Origin: Bacteroidales bacterium
GTDB taxonomy: Bacteria; Bacteroidota; Bacteroidia; Bacteroidales; Paludibacteraceae
Assembly (NCBI GenBank): GCA_015061145.1
Contig: SUXD01000010.1
Coordinates: 1 to 64,000 of the forward strand
Length of the DNA: 64,000 nt
Direction of reading: 5' to 3'
Shown: piece after piece, positions 16,379 to 26,014 of the stretch
How positions within the stretch are numbered: position 1 is the first letter of the stretch
Layout of the letters: every line of letters begins with the position of its first letter
Translations under genes and position numbers: made by a program
Notes under the pieces: model-generated
The model's input: the letters and a program-made list of their open reading frames with translations, nothing else
Database searches by the model: none
What the model was told of the DNA's origin: nothing

Positions 16379-18028
16379 ATGTTACCAACAGTTAATCCTA
16401 CCCAGACAAGTGCGTGGAAAGAATTGGAGAAATACTTCGCCACTTTCAAGGGTACTCAGATGAAAGCGTTGTTTGCAAAAGACGCTAATCGTGCAGAAAA
16501 ATATTCATTGCAGTTTGAAGACATCTTTGTGGACTTCTCTAAAAACATTATCGATGAGAAAGTGATGCCTTTATTGGTGAAATTGGCTGAAGAATGCGGG
16601 CTGAAAGATGCCATCGAAGCCGAATTCACAGGAGAGAAGATAAACAAGACTGAGAAACGCTCGGTGCTTCATGTGGCTTTGCGTAACCGGAGCAACACGC
16701 CCATCTACTCTGACGGCAAAGATGTGATGCCGGATGTGAATCGTGTGTTGGCTCAGATGAAAGATTTCTCGGAGAAAATTATCTCTGGCGCATGGAAAGG
16801 ATATACCGGCAAGGCTATCACTGATATCGTAAATGTAGGTATCGGCGGTTCTGACCTTGGCCCGCTCATGGTGACTGAGGCGCTTAAACCTTACAAGAAA
16901 CAGAACATCACATGCCATTTTGTCTCTAATATTGACGGAACACACATGGCAGAGACACTGAAGAAAGTGAACCCAGAGACAACCTTGTTCATCATTGCTT
17001 CCAAAACATTCACTACACTCGAAACAATGACCAATGCGCAGACTGCTAAAGACTGGTTCTTGAAGACTGCCAAAGACGAGAAAGCTGTCGCCAAACATTT
17101 TGTGGCATTGAGCACAAATGCTAAGGCTGTTGCCGATTTCGGTATCGATACCAACAATATGTTCGAATTCTGGGATTGGGTTGGCGGACGCTACTCTTTG
17201 TGGAGCGCCATCGGACTGTCTATTGCCTGCTCAATAGGTTTCGAAAACTATCAGGCGCTGCTCGAAGGCGCACACGCTATGGACAAACATTTCCGCAATA
17301 CGGAATTCGACAAGAATATCCCTGTGATTCTGGCTTTGATTGGCATTTGGTACAATAACTTCTATGGCGCCGAAACAGAGGCTATTCTGCCTTACGACCA
17401 ATATATGCACCGCTTCTCGGCTTATTTCCAGCAAGGAAATATGGAGAGCAACGGAAAATATGTTGACCGCAACGGAAAAGAGGTGTCTTACCAAACCGGA
17501 CCTATTATTTGGGGCGAACCGGGAACCAATGGACAGCATGCCTTCTATCAGTTGATTCACCAAGGAACAAAAATGATTCCATGCGATTTCATGGCACCAG
17601 CCATTTCGCAGAATCCGATAGGCGACCACCATCCTAAATTGCTGGCTAACTTCTTTGCTCAGCCCGAAGCGCTGATGATGGGAAAAACTGCAGAGCAAGT
17701 TACCGCAGAATTGAAAAAACAAGGAAAATCTGACGAAGATATCGCAATGTTGCTCCCTTACATGGTGTTCAAAGGCAATATCCCGACAAACTCTATCCTG
17801 TTCAAGAAACTGACTCCGAGAACATTGGGTTCGTTGATTGCCATGTACGAACACAAAATCTTCACGCAAGGCATCATCTGGAATATATTCAGTTTCGACC
17901 AGTGGGGTGTACAGCTCGGCAAACAACTGGCTAATGTCATTTTGCCCGAATTGAAGAACGACGAAAAAGTGGCAAGCCACGATTCTTCGACTAACGGTTT
18001 GATAAACAAATACAAAGAAATGCGATAA
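16379..18028 (+). CDS. pgi: Glucose-6-phosphate isomerase
   Basis: A 549-residue enzyme interconverting glucose-6-phosphate and fructose-6-phosphate. Family signatures are [17 protein letters not shown] (about residues 157-173), the phosphate-binding [15 protein letters not shown], the [16 protein letters not shown] signature, and the late Gln/Lys-containing segment [11 protein letters not shown]. The full length is typical. A strong terminator follows, closing the lysS-gpsA-pgi unit. Confidence 0.96.
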   Translation: MLPTVNPTQTSAWKELEKYFATFKGTQMKALFAKDANRAEKYSLQFEDIFVDFSKNIIDEKVMPLLVKLAEECGLKDAIEAEFTGEKINKTEKRSVLHVALRNRSNTPIYSDGKDVMPDVNRVLAQMKDFSEKIISGAWKGYTGKAITDIVNVGIGGSDLGPLMVTEALKPYKKQNITCHFVSNIDGTHMAETLKKVNPETTLFIIASKTFTTLETMTNAQTAKDWFLKTAKDEKAVAKHFVALSTNAKAVADFGIDTNNMFEFWDWVGGRYSLWSAIGLSIACSIGFENYQALLEGAHAMDKHFRNTEFDKNIPVILALIGIWYNNFYGAETEAILPYDQYMHRFSAYFQQGNMESNGKYVDRNGKEVSYQTGPIIWGEPGTNGQHAFYQLIHQGTKMIPCDFMAPAISQNPIGDHHPKLLANFFAQPEALMMGKTAEQVTAELKKQGKSDEDIAMLLPYMVFKGNIPTNSILFKKLTPRTLGSLIAMYEHKIFTQGIIWNIFSFDQWGVQLGKQLANVILPELKNDEKVASHDSSTNGLINKYKEMR

Positions 18029-18048
18029 AAAGCATTTTATAATAATGT

Positions 18049-18081
18049 AAAAGGATTTGCCATAGCAAATCCTTTTTTTTT
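18049..18081 (+). terminator. Intrinsic terminator after pgi
   Basis: The 12-bp stem AAAAGGATTTGC (18049-18060)/GCAAATCCTTTT (18065-18076) with a CATA loop is followed by a T run. Confidence 0.92.
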
Positions 18082-18142
18082 GTGTAAAGGCTGCTAAAAA
18101 TTATTTTTTTTCAAAAAAGTTTCTTTTTTTACTATAATTCGT

Positions 18143-18345
18143 TTTCTTTGTACAAGAATTACAAGAAAAATTGAAAAACCGAATTTTATGATGCACACAT
18201 GTGTTTTATATGATGTATCAAGCCGTGCGGACTTGATAAAGAATTATGTATGCCAACTTTCTCCGAAAGGAGAGGGGGGCTTTTTTGTTGTTTGTTCTGA
18301 TGGGGTATGGCACAGATAGCAGAAATTTATTAAACTCTATACAAT
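18143..18345 (+). promoter_or_regulatory. Long leader with terminator-like hairpin before the second FISUMP gene
   Basis: A degenerate promoter is possible: TTTC 18120-18123, 19 bases, then TTTCTTTG 18143-18150. Downstream is a GC-rich hairpin (18252-18280: GCC, CTTTCTCC, GAAA loop, GGAGAGGG, GGC) followed at once by TTTTTT (18281-18286). This is an intrinsic-terminator shape placed 60 bases before the start codon, so it may be an attenuator or the end of a small leader RNA. No known riboswitch fold is recognised. Confidence 0.45.
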
Positions 18346-19590
18346 ATGAAAAAGATTACATTACTAATGATGTTGGCGGCGATGCTGACCAACGGATGGG
18401 CTCAGGATTTAATCACCCCCCATCAAGACAACAGTGTTAGCGGTACCGAAAACGGCCACGCATGGGTTGACCTCGGTCTTCCCTCTGGTCTCAAGTGGGC
18501 TACCTGCAACGTGGGTGCCGAAAATCCATGGGACTATGGCGATTACTTCGCTTGGGGTGAGACAATATATTTTTCTATGCCCCTTAATGATATGGCATAT
18601 CACAAATATGTTTATAATTGGAGTACCTATCTTGACAGCAGAATTACATGTACTGAAGATTGCGGCACGGAGAAAGACTTGCTCCGTGGCATAGACGACA
18701 TTAAAGGCACACAATATGATGCTGCGCGTGCCAACATGGGCGGTTCTTGGCGTATGCCAACATTGAAAGAAATACATGAACTGGTACACGAGTGCTATTG
18801 GGAATGGACAAGCAGCTACAACGTCAAAGGCCTGGCTGGCTACATTGTGTATAAAGTGAAGGATGCTTCTGACAAAGGCAAGGAGAAAAACAGCGACGGC
18901 AGCGTCACCACTGTGGGCTCTTACTCGCTGTCTGATACGCATATCTTCCTTCCCGCTGCCGGGTTTCGTTACGAATTTGAATTCTTGTACGTTGGCACTC
19001 TAGGTGGCTATTGGTCGTCATCGCTTAATACGGATAGCCAGAATTATGTGTGGACAGCGTGGCGCATAACCTTCGGCCCAGACCATCCGGGCTTGGGTTC
19101 TTACGATCGCTGTAGCGGGCAGTGTGTCCGTGGGGTCGTGGATCCTTCTGTCTGTACTATAACCGTTACATCTAATAATAGTCAATATGGTACGGTGAGC
19201 GGTGGTGGTCTATACGCCGCCAATAGCACGGCAACGCTATCCGCTATGCCTTATGAGGACTATAAATTTGTACAATGGAGCGATGGTAATAAAGAAAATC
19301 CTCGTCAAATAGTTGTGATGTCAGATATGACATATACGGCTGTTTTTGAAGAAGATGCGGACGGCATAGCAGACATCATCGCCGCAGGCATCAATATTTA
19401 TACCGCAGGCAAAACAATTATTGTGGAAAATGCCACGGAGGCCATTACGGTGTCGGATGCGTTGGGTCGCTTGGTTGGCAAGGACGATGCGCAAATCGTT
19501 CCTGCGGAAACACGCAAATTCCCTGTGCCGTCGTCGGGCGTGTATGTGGTGAAAATCGGCAACCGCGCGGCATCGGTATTGGTGCGGTAA
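18346..19590 (+). CDS. T9SS type A surface protein with FISUMP domain (paralog)
   Basis: A 414-residue secreted protein. The signal peptide is about residues 1-19 (ends GWA-QD). The FISUMP domain (about 38-265) has WVDLGLPSGLKWATCNVGA, GDYFAWGET, MGGSWRMPTLKE and ECYWEWTSSYN. One InlB-like repeat follows (FVQWSDGNKENPRQI). The C-terminal 70 residues, with NIYTAGKTIIVENATEAI and VPSSGVYVVKIGN, are nearly the same as in the protein at 9525, which has a second InlB-like repeat and an added Fn3-like part. A T9SS-exported cell-surface protein is inferred; no ligand is known. Confidence 0.82.
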   Translation: MKKITLLMMLAAMLTNGWAQDLITPHQDNSVSGTENGHAWVDLGLPSGLKWATCNVGAENPWDYGDYFAWGETIYFSMPLNDMAYHKYVYNWSTYLDSRITCTEDCGTEKDLLRGIDDIKGTQYDAARANMGGSWRMPTLKEIHELVHECYWEWTSSYNVKGLAGYIVYKVKDASDKGKEKNSDGSVTTVGSYSLSDTHIFLPAAGFRYEFEFLYVGTLGGYWSSSLNTDSQNYVWTAWRITFGPDHPGLGSYDRCSGQCVRGVVDPSVCTITVTSNNSQYGTVSGGGLYAANSTATLSAMPYEDYKFVQWSDGNKENPRQIVVMSDMTYTAVFEEDADGIADIIAAGINIYTAGKTIIVENATEAITVSDALGRLVGKDDAQIVPAETRKFPVPSSGVYVVKIGNRAASVLVR

Positions 19591-19610
19591 AAAAATAAAC
19601 GATTGTTGTT

Positions 19611-19638
19611 GTAGAGACGGTCCATGGACCGTCTCTAC
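19611..19638. repeat. Perfect 28-bp palindrome
   Basis: The two halves, GTAGAGACGGTCCA and TGGACCGTCTCTAC, give a 14-bp stem with no unpaired loop. It starts 20 bases after the FISUMP stop. It may terminate transcription (TTGTTT follows) but has no good T run. The shape is like dispersed palindromic repeats seen in several phyla. No second copy is in this window. Confidence 0.8.
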
Positions 19639-19652
19639 TTGTTTCTGTCATT

Positions 19653-19684
19653 GTTGTTTTTTTTCGCATAGATTGTTATATTTG
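19653..19684 (+). promoter_or_regulatory. Promoter of nadC
   Basis: TATATTTG at 19677-19684 matches the -7 consensus. A partial -33 (GTTG, 19653-19656) lies 20 bases upstream. The ATG is at 19707. Confidence 0.6.
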
Positions 19685-19706
19685 TAAAAATATTAATCAT
19701 AAAATT

Positions 19707-20537
19707 ATGTACGAAGAATTGATACGTGCGGCATTCCGCGAAGATATTGGCGACGGCGACCATTCAACCTTGGCGTGCATCCCTGCTGATGCGATGGGCA
19801 AATCTCGCCTGATAGTGAAAGAGGACGGTATTTTGGCAGGCGTTGAGGTGGCGCGTGAGGTTTTCAAGACCTTTGACCCAGAAATGCAAATGGAAGTGTT
19901 CATACAAGATGGCACCCCCGTGAAAGTGGGTGATGTGGCATTTGTGGTTTCGGGCAAGGTGCAGAGCATTTTGCAAACCGAGCGACTGGTGCTGAACATT
20001 ATGCAGCGCATGAGCGGCATCGCTACGGTGACAAACCGCTATGTGAAACAGATTGAAGGTCTGCATACCCGTCTGCTCGATACTCGTAAGACGACCCCGG
20101 GACTTCGTTTGCTCGAAAAGGCGGCAGTGAAGATTGGCGGCGGTGTGAATCATCGCATCGGACTTTATGACATGATTATGCTCAAAGACAATCACGTGGA
20201 CTTTGCAGGCGGCATAGAGAAAGCTATTCGTAAAACGCAAGACTACCTGAAAAGAACAGGCAAAAACCTGAAAATAGAAATTGAAGTGCGCAATCTGGAC
20301 GAACTTAACGAAGTGCTTCGAATTGGCGGTGTGGACAGAATTATGTTGGATAATTTCGACATACCGACAACCAAAAAAGCAGTGGAGATAATCGGTGGCA
20401 GGGTTGAGACGGAATCGTCTGGCGGTATCACATTCGATACGCTTCGCAGCTATGCCGAGTGCGGTGTCGATTTTATTTCGGTGGGTGCGCTTACGCATTC
20501 AGTCAAGAGTCTGGATATGAGTCTGAAAGCGGTATGA
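19707..20537 (+). CDS. nadC: Nicotinate-nucleotide pyrophosphorylase (carboxylating)
   Basis: A 276-residue enzyme that converts quinolinate and PRPP to nicotinate mononucleotide in de novo NAD synthesis. Signatures are EDIGDGDHST (residues 12-21), TERLVLNIMQRMSGIAT, the PRPP/quinolinate-binding LLDTRKTTPGLR (about 113-124), GGGVNHRIGLYDMIMLKDNH, and the closing SSGGIT/VDFISVGALTHS. The partner nadB lies at 50425-52005 and nadE at 47814-49742; nadA is not in the window. The stop overlaps the start of the alpha-amylase gene (ATGA). Confidence 0.96.
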   Translation: MYEELIRAAFREDIGDGDHSTLACIPADAMGKSRLIVKEDGILAGVEVAREVFKTFDPEMQMEVFIQDGTPVKVGDVAFVVSGKVQSILQTERLVLNIMQRMSGIATVTNRYVKQIEGLHTRLLDTRKTTPGLRLLEKAAVKIGGGVNHRIGLYDMIMLKDNHVDFAGGIEKAIRKTQDYLKRTGKNLKIEIEVRNLDELNEVLRIGGVDRIMLDNFDIPTTKKAVEIIGGRVETESSGGITFDTLRSYAECGVDFISVGALTHSVKSLDMSLKAV

Positions 20538-22069
20538 AAATAAATCAGAAGATAAGAATATTGGCGTTTGCATTGCTAATTGGCGTGCTGAATGCCTTTG
20601 CGGAATATTGGCCGGAGAAGTATGGCGGTGTCATGCTGCAAGGGTTTTATTGGGAGTCGTACAACGAGACATCGTGGGCGGAACTTACAGCGCAGTCTGA
20701 CGATATTGCCGCTTATTTCGATCTGATGTGGGTGCCCAACAGCGGCAAATGCTCAAATAATCCCAAAGATAAGACCAATACGAATAATATGGGATATATG
20801 CCGCTGTATTGGTGGAACCACAACGGCGCATTCGGAACGGAAACGCAACTGTTGAATATGATCAGCACATTCAAGCAAAAAGGTTTGGGTGTGATAGCCG
20901 ATGTGGTTATCAATCATCGCAATGGTTGGACTAATTGGACTAATTTCCCGCCAGAAACAGACAAGAAAGGTGTAAGTTGGACTTGGGATGTTAGCGCTAT
21001 CTGCAATGACGACGAAGTGAATACCGATCCGAATGCCGCTGGACAAGAAAAGGCCACGGGCAATGCAGATACCGGCGCTAAAGTGCCGTATTGCCGCGAC
21101 TTAGACCATACCAATACGCATGTGCAGGATGGTATAAAGGCATACACTAGAGATTTGCTGGGTTATTATGGTTATGCAGGTTTTCGCTACGACATGACGA
21201 GTGGATACGATCCGCAATATACAATCATGTACAACGAGGCGGCGCAGCCTGTTTTCTCGGTTGGCGAGTATTGGGTAGGAAATGGCATAAAACCTGACGC
21301 AGTTAAAGCATGGATAGACAAGGTGCAAAAGAAGTCGGCGGCATTTGATTTCGCTACTAAATTTGAGATAAATTATGCGTTTAATCAGAACCGTTTTGAT
21401 GCTTTGGCTACAACGGATGGTAGTGGGAATATGATTCCTAATGGTGTGAAGGGGTTGGCAGATTACAGCCGTTATGCGGTGACATTTGTCGATAACCACG
21501 ACACCTACAAGGATGGACACAAAATGACTGGTGATGTGGTGGCTGCTAATGCATATATTTTGACGCATCCAGGTACGCCTTGCGTGTTCTGGAAGCATTG
21601 GAAATCAAACCATGACGAGATAGCGCGGTTGATTCAGATTCGCAAGGCGGTGGGGGTCACCAATCAAAGCGAAGTGATTGTGATAGCATGCGATCAAGCG
21701 CATTATGTGGCTCGTGTGAATGGTGAGTACGGCAGTCTGATTATCGCTTTAGGCGATGTGTCATATTCGCCTTCGGAATATACTGACGAAGATGTAGTGG
21801 CGCAGAATGCGCAATATAAAATATGGACAAAATCGCACATTCCGGCATTGGGCGTTGCAGAACCGAGCGAGCCTTCCTTTAGTGCTTATGCGAAAGGGGA
21901 GACTATTTTCCTTTCGGGAATGGCGGGACGAGCGTTTGTTGTTTTTGATGCGAAAGGACAAAAAGTTGTTTCGTCTGTCGGATTGCAGCATGCCGAAGTG
22001 CCCGTGCCTTCCCCTGGGGTGTATTTCATCAAAGTCGGAGCGGAAATTTCTAAGATAGCAGTTGAGTAA
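20534..22069 (+). CDS. Secreted alpha-amylase (GH13) with T9SS-type tail
   Basis: A 511-residue protein. The signal peptide is about residues 1-22 (ends NAFA-EYW). The catalytic barrel shows the four GH13 regions: DVVINH, GFRYDMTSGY (nucleophile Asp), FSVGEYW (acid/base Glu) and FVDNHD. The short barrel with VMLQGFYWES at the start resembles small plant/archaeal-type alpha-amylases that hydrolyse internal alpha-1,4 links of starch. The last 80 residues form a beta-rich tail ending VPSPGVYFIKVGAEISKIA, similar to T9SS type A sorting domains. The ATG at 20534 sits inside the nadC stop (ATGA); longer upstream starts would run inside nadC and lose the signal peptide. Confidence 0.88.
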   Translation: MKINQKIRILAFALLIGVLNAFAEYWPEKYGGVMLQGFYWESYNETSWAELTAQSDDIAAYFDLMWVPNSGKCSNNPKDKTNTNNMGYMPLYWWNHNGAFGTETQLLNMISTFKQKGLGVIADVVINHRNGWTNWTNFPPETDKKGVSWTWDVSAICNDDEVNTDPNAAGQEKATGNADTGAKVPYCRDLDHTNTHVQDGIKAYTRDLLGYYGYAGFRYDMTSGYDPQYTIMYNEAAQPVFSVGEYWVGNGIKPDAVKAWIDKVQKKSAAFDFATKFEINYAFNQNRFDALATTDGSGNMIPNGVKGLADYSRYAVTFVDNHDTYKDGHKMTGDVVAANAYILTHPGTPCVFWKHWKSNHDEIARLIQIRKAVGVTNQSEVIVIACDQAHYVARVNGEYGSLIIALGDVSYSPSEYTDEDVVAQNAQYKIWTKSHIPALGVAEPSEPSFSAYAKGETIFLSGMAGRAFVVFDAKGQKVVSSVGLQHAEVPVPSPGVYFIKVGAEISKIAVE

Positions 22070-22090
22070 GACTGGTTAGTATAAAAGCAA

Positions 22091-22130
22091 AAAAATAAGG
22101 CGTAAAAATAAATTTACGCCTTATTTTTTT
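22091..22130. terminator. Bidirectional terminator between amylase gene and atp operon
   Basis: The 16-bp perfect stem AAAAATAAGGCGTAAA (22091-22106)/TTTACGCCTTATTTTT (22113-22128) has A and T flanks. It serves both the plus-strand amylase gene and the minus-strand atpG end. Confidence 0.93.
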
Positions 22131-22142
22131 GTCAGAAGCATT

Positions 22143-23015
22143 TTATTTTATGGCTTCTGCGCCACCAATGATGGTGATAATTTCTGTTGTGATGGCCGCT
22201 TGACGCAGTTTGTTGTAGTTCAATGTCAATTCTTGTACCAGTTCATCAGCATTCTCTGTCGCTATCTGCATGGCAGTTGTGCGTGCACCGTGTTCGGCTG
22301 CAAGCGAGTCCTGCAAGATAGAGTACAGTTGCATACGAATCACTTTTGGTATCAGGTCTTCTACTAGTTCTTTCTTGCCAGGTTCTACAATGTAGTCAAC
22401 ATTAGCGGTGTCGCTTTCCTGTTTTGGGGCGGCAAAAGGCAGCAATGTTTCCTTGGTGGGAACTTGTACGCCAGCATTTTTGAAATGGTTGTAGATGACA
22501 ATAACTTCATCAATTTTCTGTTCCACAAATTCCTGCATCAGTTTGTTCATGAAAGCGGCAATAGGCGCAAAGTCCAATTTGTCAGTCATTTCAATGCCTG
22601 TTTCGATGCTGGATAGTTCCATTTTGTGAACAGCGGCAGCCATTTTCTTGCCAATGGGATAGATGTCGATGTTCTCGCTTCCCAATTCTCCGGCGTATTC
22701 GTTGTAAGTTTCCTTGAACAGCTTGATGATGTTGTTGTTGAACGCACCGCAAAGGCTGCTGTCGGATGTGACGGCGATAATGGCAATGCGTTTTGCTGCT
22801 CGCATTTCAGAAACAGGTGATGCGGCGTCATTCTCAGTTGAAGAGATGAATCCGTAAAGAATATCGGTCATCTTCTGCTGGTAGCGCAGACTGTTTTCGA
22901 TGGTGTTTTGAGCCTTTTTCAATTTGGCTGCCGACACCATCTTCATGGCACTCGTGATTTTGCGAGTGGACGAAACCGATGATATTCTACTTCTTATTTC
23001 TTTTAATGAAGCCAT
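22143..23015 (-). CDS. atpG: ATP synthase F1 gamma subunit
   Basis: A 290-residue central-stalk subunit. The N-terminus SLKEIRSRISSVSSTRKITSAM is the conserved coiled-coil helix that turns inside the alpha3beta3 head. SDSSLCGAFNNNI (about residues 80-92) and the C-terminal helix ending NKLRQAAITTEIITIIGGAEAI are also standard. It is the last gene of the atp operon, 7 bases after atpA. Confidence 0.96.
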   Translation of the reverse strand: MASLKEIRSRISSVSSTRKITSAMKMVSAAKLKKAQNTIENSLRYQQKMTDILYGFISSTENDAASPVSEMRAAKRIAIIAVTSDSSLCGAFNNNIIKLFKETYNEYAGELGSENIDIYPIGKKMAAAVHKMELSSIETGIEMTDKLDFAPIAAFMNKLMQEFVEQKIDEVIVIYNHFKNAGVQVPTKETLLPFAAPKQESDTANVDYIVEPGKKELVEDLIPKVIRMQLYSILQDSLAAEHGARTTAMQIATENADELVQELTLNYNKLRQAAITTEIITIIGGAEAIK

Positions 23016-23022
23016 ATCTCAT

Positions 23023-24612
23023 TTATTTGAGCGCCTTAATAGCGTCTGAAATTTCTTTAGCCACTTGTTCCAGTGTGCTTGTTATATTGTCGTTCAGCAC
23101 GCCTTTCTTGAGTTCATTCAAAACATCCTCTTTATGTTTCAGCTCCAATTGTTCAAGATACATTTTTTCGAACATGGCCACTTTCTGGGTCGGAACTTCC
23201 GACAACAGTCCTTTTGTACCGCAATAGATGATAGCAATTTGCTTTTCTACCGGCATCGGAGTATATTGTGGCTGCTTAAGTATTTCCACATTCTTAGTAC
23301 CCTTGTCCAAAACGAGTTTTGTAGCAGCATCAAGGTCGGAACCGAATTTTGCGAATGCTTCCAACTCGCGGAATTGCGCTTGGTCCAATTTCAGTGTACC
23401 TGCCACTTTCTTCATGGCTTTCACTTGCGCATTACCGCCTACACGCGATACTGAAATACCCACATTGATGGCAGGTCGTATGCCAGCGTTGAACAAGTTG
23501 GAATCCAAGAATATCTGACCGTCGGTAATTGAAATCACATTGGTCGGGATGTATGCCGATACGTCTCCAGCCTGTGTTTCGATTATAGGAAGAGCTGTGA
23601 GCGAACCGCCGCCTTTGACAATTGGTTTGATGGATTCTGGCAGGTCGTTCATCTGTTTGGCCACTTCGTCAGAAGCGATAATCTTGGCCGAACGTTCCAG
23701 CAGACGGGAGTGCAAGTAGAAAATATCGCCAGGGTATGCCTCGCGTCCCGGCGGACGACGGAGCACCAGTGACACCTCACGGTACGCAACTGCCTGCTTT
23801 GACAAATCGTCATAAATAATCAGCGCATGTCGTCCAGAATCGCGGAAATATTCGCCGATGGCGGCTCCTGCGTAAGGCGAATAGAACTGCATGGCGGCAG
23901 AGTCTGACGCGCTCGAGAATACGATTGTGGTGTACTCCATAGCGCCGTGGTCCTCCAATGTTTTGCGGATGTTGGCGATGGTAGAGCCTTTTTGTCCTAC
24001 AGCCACATAGATGCAGTAAACGGTTTTCCCTGCCTTGAAGTTCTCTTTTTGGTTGATGATGGTGTCGATGGCGATAGCTGTTTTTCCAGTTTGGCGGTCG
24101 CCGATAATCAATTCGCGCTGTCCGCGTCCGATAGGAATCATAGCGTCAATTGGCTTCAGTCCGGTCTGCAATGGTTCGGTCACAGGTTGTCTGTATATAA
24201 CTCCTGGCGCTTTTCGCTCGAGTGGCATCTCATATAGTTCCCCTTCAATAGGACCTTTGCCGTCAATCGGATTGCCTAAGGTGTCGACAACACGGCCTAA
24301 TAGACCTTCGCCAACTTTGATGGAAGCGATTCTTCCGGTTCTTTTCACTTCAAATCCTTCTTTGATTTGCTCTGAAGAACCGAATATAACGGCGCCGACA
24401 TTGTCTTCTTCCAAGTTCAATACAACGCCCATCACACCGTTCTCAAACTCAACGAGTTCGTTCGATTGAACTTTATTCAGACCATAGATGTGCGCCACGC
24501 CGTCGCCTACTTGCAGTACTGTGCCGACTTCCTCGAATTGCATGCTGTTTTTGATGCCTTCGAGTTCCATCTTCAGGATGTCTGAAACTTCACTTGCTTT
24601 AATGTCTGACAT
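23023..24612 (-). CDS. atpA: ATP synthase F1 alpha subunit
   Basis: A 529-residue non-catalytic nucleotide-binding subunit. It has the P-loop [13 protein letters not shown] (about residues 169-181), Walker [13 protein letters not shown], the family signature [14 protein letters not shown] that carries the arginine contacting the beta catalytic site, and the N-terminal DELSEED-like region replaced by [14 protein letters not shown]. Length and order are typical. Confidence 0.97.
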   Translation of the reverse strand: MSDIKASEVSDILKMELEGIKNSMQFEEVGTVLQVGDGVAHIYGLNKVQSNELVEFENGVMGVVLNLEEDNVGAVIFGSSEQIKEGFEVKRTGRIASIKVGEGLLGRVVDTLGNPIDGKGPIEGELYEMPLERKAPGVIYRQPVTEPLQTGLKPIDAMIPIGRGQRELIIGDRQTGKTAIAIDTIINQKENFKAGKTVYCIYVAVGQKGSTIANIRKTLEDHGAMEYTTIVFSSASDSAAMQFYSPYAGAAIGEYFRDSGRHALIIYDDLSKQAVAYREVSLVLRRPPGREAYPGDIFYLHSRLLERSAKIIASDEVAKQMNDLPESIKPIVKGGGSLTALPIIETQAGDVSAYIPTNVISITDGQIFLDSNLFNAGIRPAINVGISVSRVGGNAQVKAMKKVAGTLKLDQAQFRELEAFAKFGSDLDAATKLVLDKGTKNVEILKQPQYTPMPVEKQIAIIYCGTKGLLSEVPTQKVAMFEKMYLEQLELKHKEDVLNELKKGVLNDNITSTLEQVAKEISDAIKALK

Positions 24613-24648
24613 ATTTTCCTGTTAATTTTGTTTTTAATCTGTGTTTTG

Positions 24649-25185
24649 TTAAACCAATGTCCTTTTTAAACTTTTCAGTTCGCCAAGCACACTGGCATCC
24701 AATCTTGTATTGTCCACATCGAGTATAAAGCCGCCAATGATGTTGTCGTCAGTTTTGGTATTCAACATTACGGTCTTTCCAGAAAACTCTTTTTCTACAA
24801 AAGTCCTGATTTTAGCTAGCAACTCGTTGTTTACTTCCTGACTGAATGTCACTTCCGCATAGATGATGTTGTGCTCTTTGCGGTATAAATCCAGATAGGA
24901 CATCGATACAAAATGAATGTATTCTTCTTTGCCTTTCTTTATTATGAATTTCAAAAAATCTTTGGTCGTATCGCAGATTTTCTCTCCGGCGGCCAGCATG
25001 AGCAGTTTCTCCTTTTCGGTGCTGCTCAGGGTCGGCATCTTCAATGTCTTTCGCAATTCTGGAGAGTGAAAGAAACTTTGAGCAATGACACTCATGTCTT
25101 GATAGACCTTTTCGTCTTCCTTCTTCTCCTTGGCGAAAAGAAACAATGCTTTTGCGTATCTTTTTGAAATTCTTCCTATTTCCAT
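24649..25185 (-). CDS. atpH: ATP synthase F1 delta subunit (OSCP)
   Basis: A 178-residue peripheral-stalk subunit that joins the b dimer to the top of F1. It begins IGRISKRYAKALFLFAKE, the typical first helix, and ends with the conserved small C-terminal domain (DDNIIGGFILDVDNTRLDAS). Sequence conservation of this subunit is always modest, so the call rests on these ends and on its place between atpF and atpA. Confidence 0.93.
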   Translation of the reverse strand: MEIGRISKRYAKALFLFAKEKKEDEKVYQDMSVIAQSFFHSPELRKTLKMPTLSSTEKEKLLMLAAGEKICDTTKDFLKFIIKKGKEEYIHFVSMSYLDLYRKEHNIIYAEVTFSQEVNNELLAKIRTFVEKEFSGKTVMLNTKTDDNIIGGFILDVDNTRLDASVLGELKSLKRTLV

Positions 25186-25195
25186 AATTCTTGCG

Positions 25196-25690
25196 TTAAG
25201 AAATGCTTACTTCGTCCATTAATTTTTCTATCAGAGTTACCTGTTCCTTTTGATCTGATAATTTCTGACGGACGACTTTTTCCGCTATGTCAAGCGAAAG
25301 CGATACCACTTGCGAACGAACATCTTTCATCGCTTCGTTTTTCTCTTTCTGGATTGATATGCGGGCCGATTCGATTATTTTTTCAGCCTCGGCGGCGGCT
25401 TTTGTTTTGGCGTCTTCTATCATTTTTTCTTTCATCTCCGCAGCCTGTTGGAGTATCTCCATCTGTTTTTGTCGGGCTTCGTTGATGATGGCGTCGCTTG
25501 TGGCTTTGATATTGTCGAGTTGCAGTTTGGCCTCTTCTGCCACGCGCACCGATTCATTTATGAAGTCGCTGCGTTTCTCTACCATACCGACAATGACGGG
25601 CCATCCGTACTTTGCCAGTACGAAAAACACGACGCCGAAAGCAAGTAGCATCCAAAACAATAAACCTGTTTCTGGAACTAATAAAGACAT
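25196..25690 (-). CDS. atpF: ATP synthase Fo b subunit
   Basis: A 164-residue stator subunit. One membrane helix (about residues 8-27, LLFWMLLAFGVVFFVLAKYG) is followed by a long charged coiled coil rich in Ala/Glu/Lys (about 35-150) that reaches to the delta subunit. Spacing to atpH is 10 bases. Confidence 0.95.
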   Translation of the reverse strand: MSLLVPETGLLFWMLLAFGVVFFVLAKYGWPVIVGMVEKRSDFINESVRVAEEAKLQLDNIKATSDAIINEARQKQMEILQQAAEMKEKMIEDAKTKAAAEAEKIIESARISIQKEKNEAMKDVRSQVVSLSLDIAEKVVRQKLSDQKEQVTLIEKLMDEVSIS

Positions 25691-25723
25691 GATTGCTTGT
25701 TTTTTATAAAAAATGTTGTATGA

Positions 25724-25990
<267 letters not shown>

Positions 25991-26014
25991 TTAAGTTAAT
26001 AATTTATTTTGTTT

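Noticed and set aside
19611-19638. Insertion-sequence end
   Set aside because: No transposase, target-site duplication or partner inverted repeat is visible nearby.
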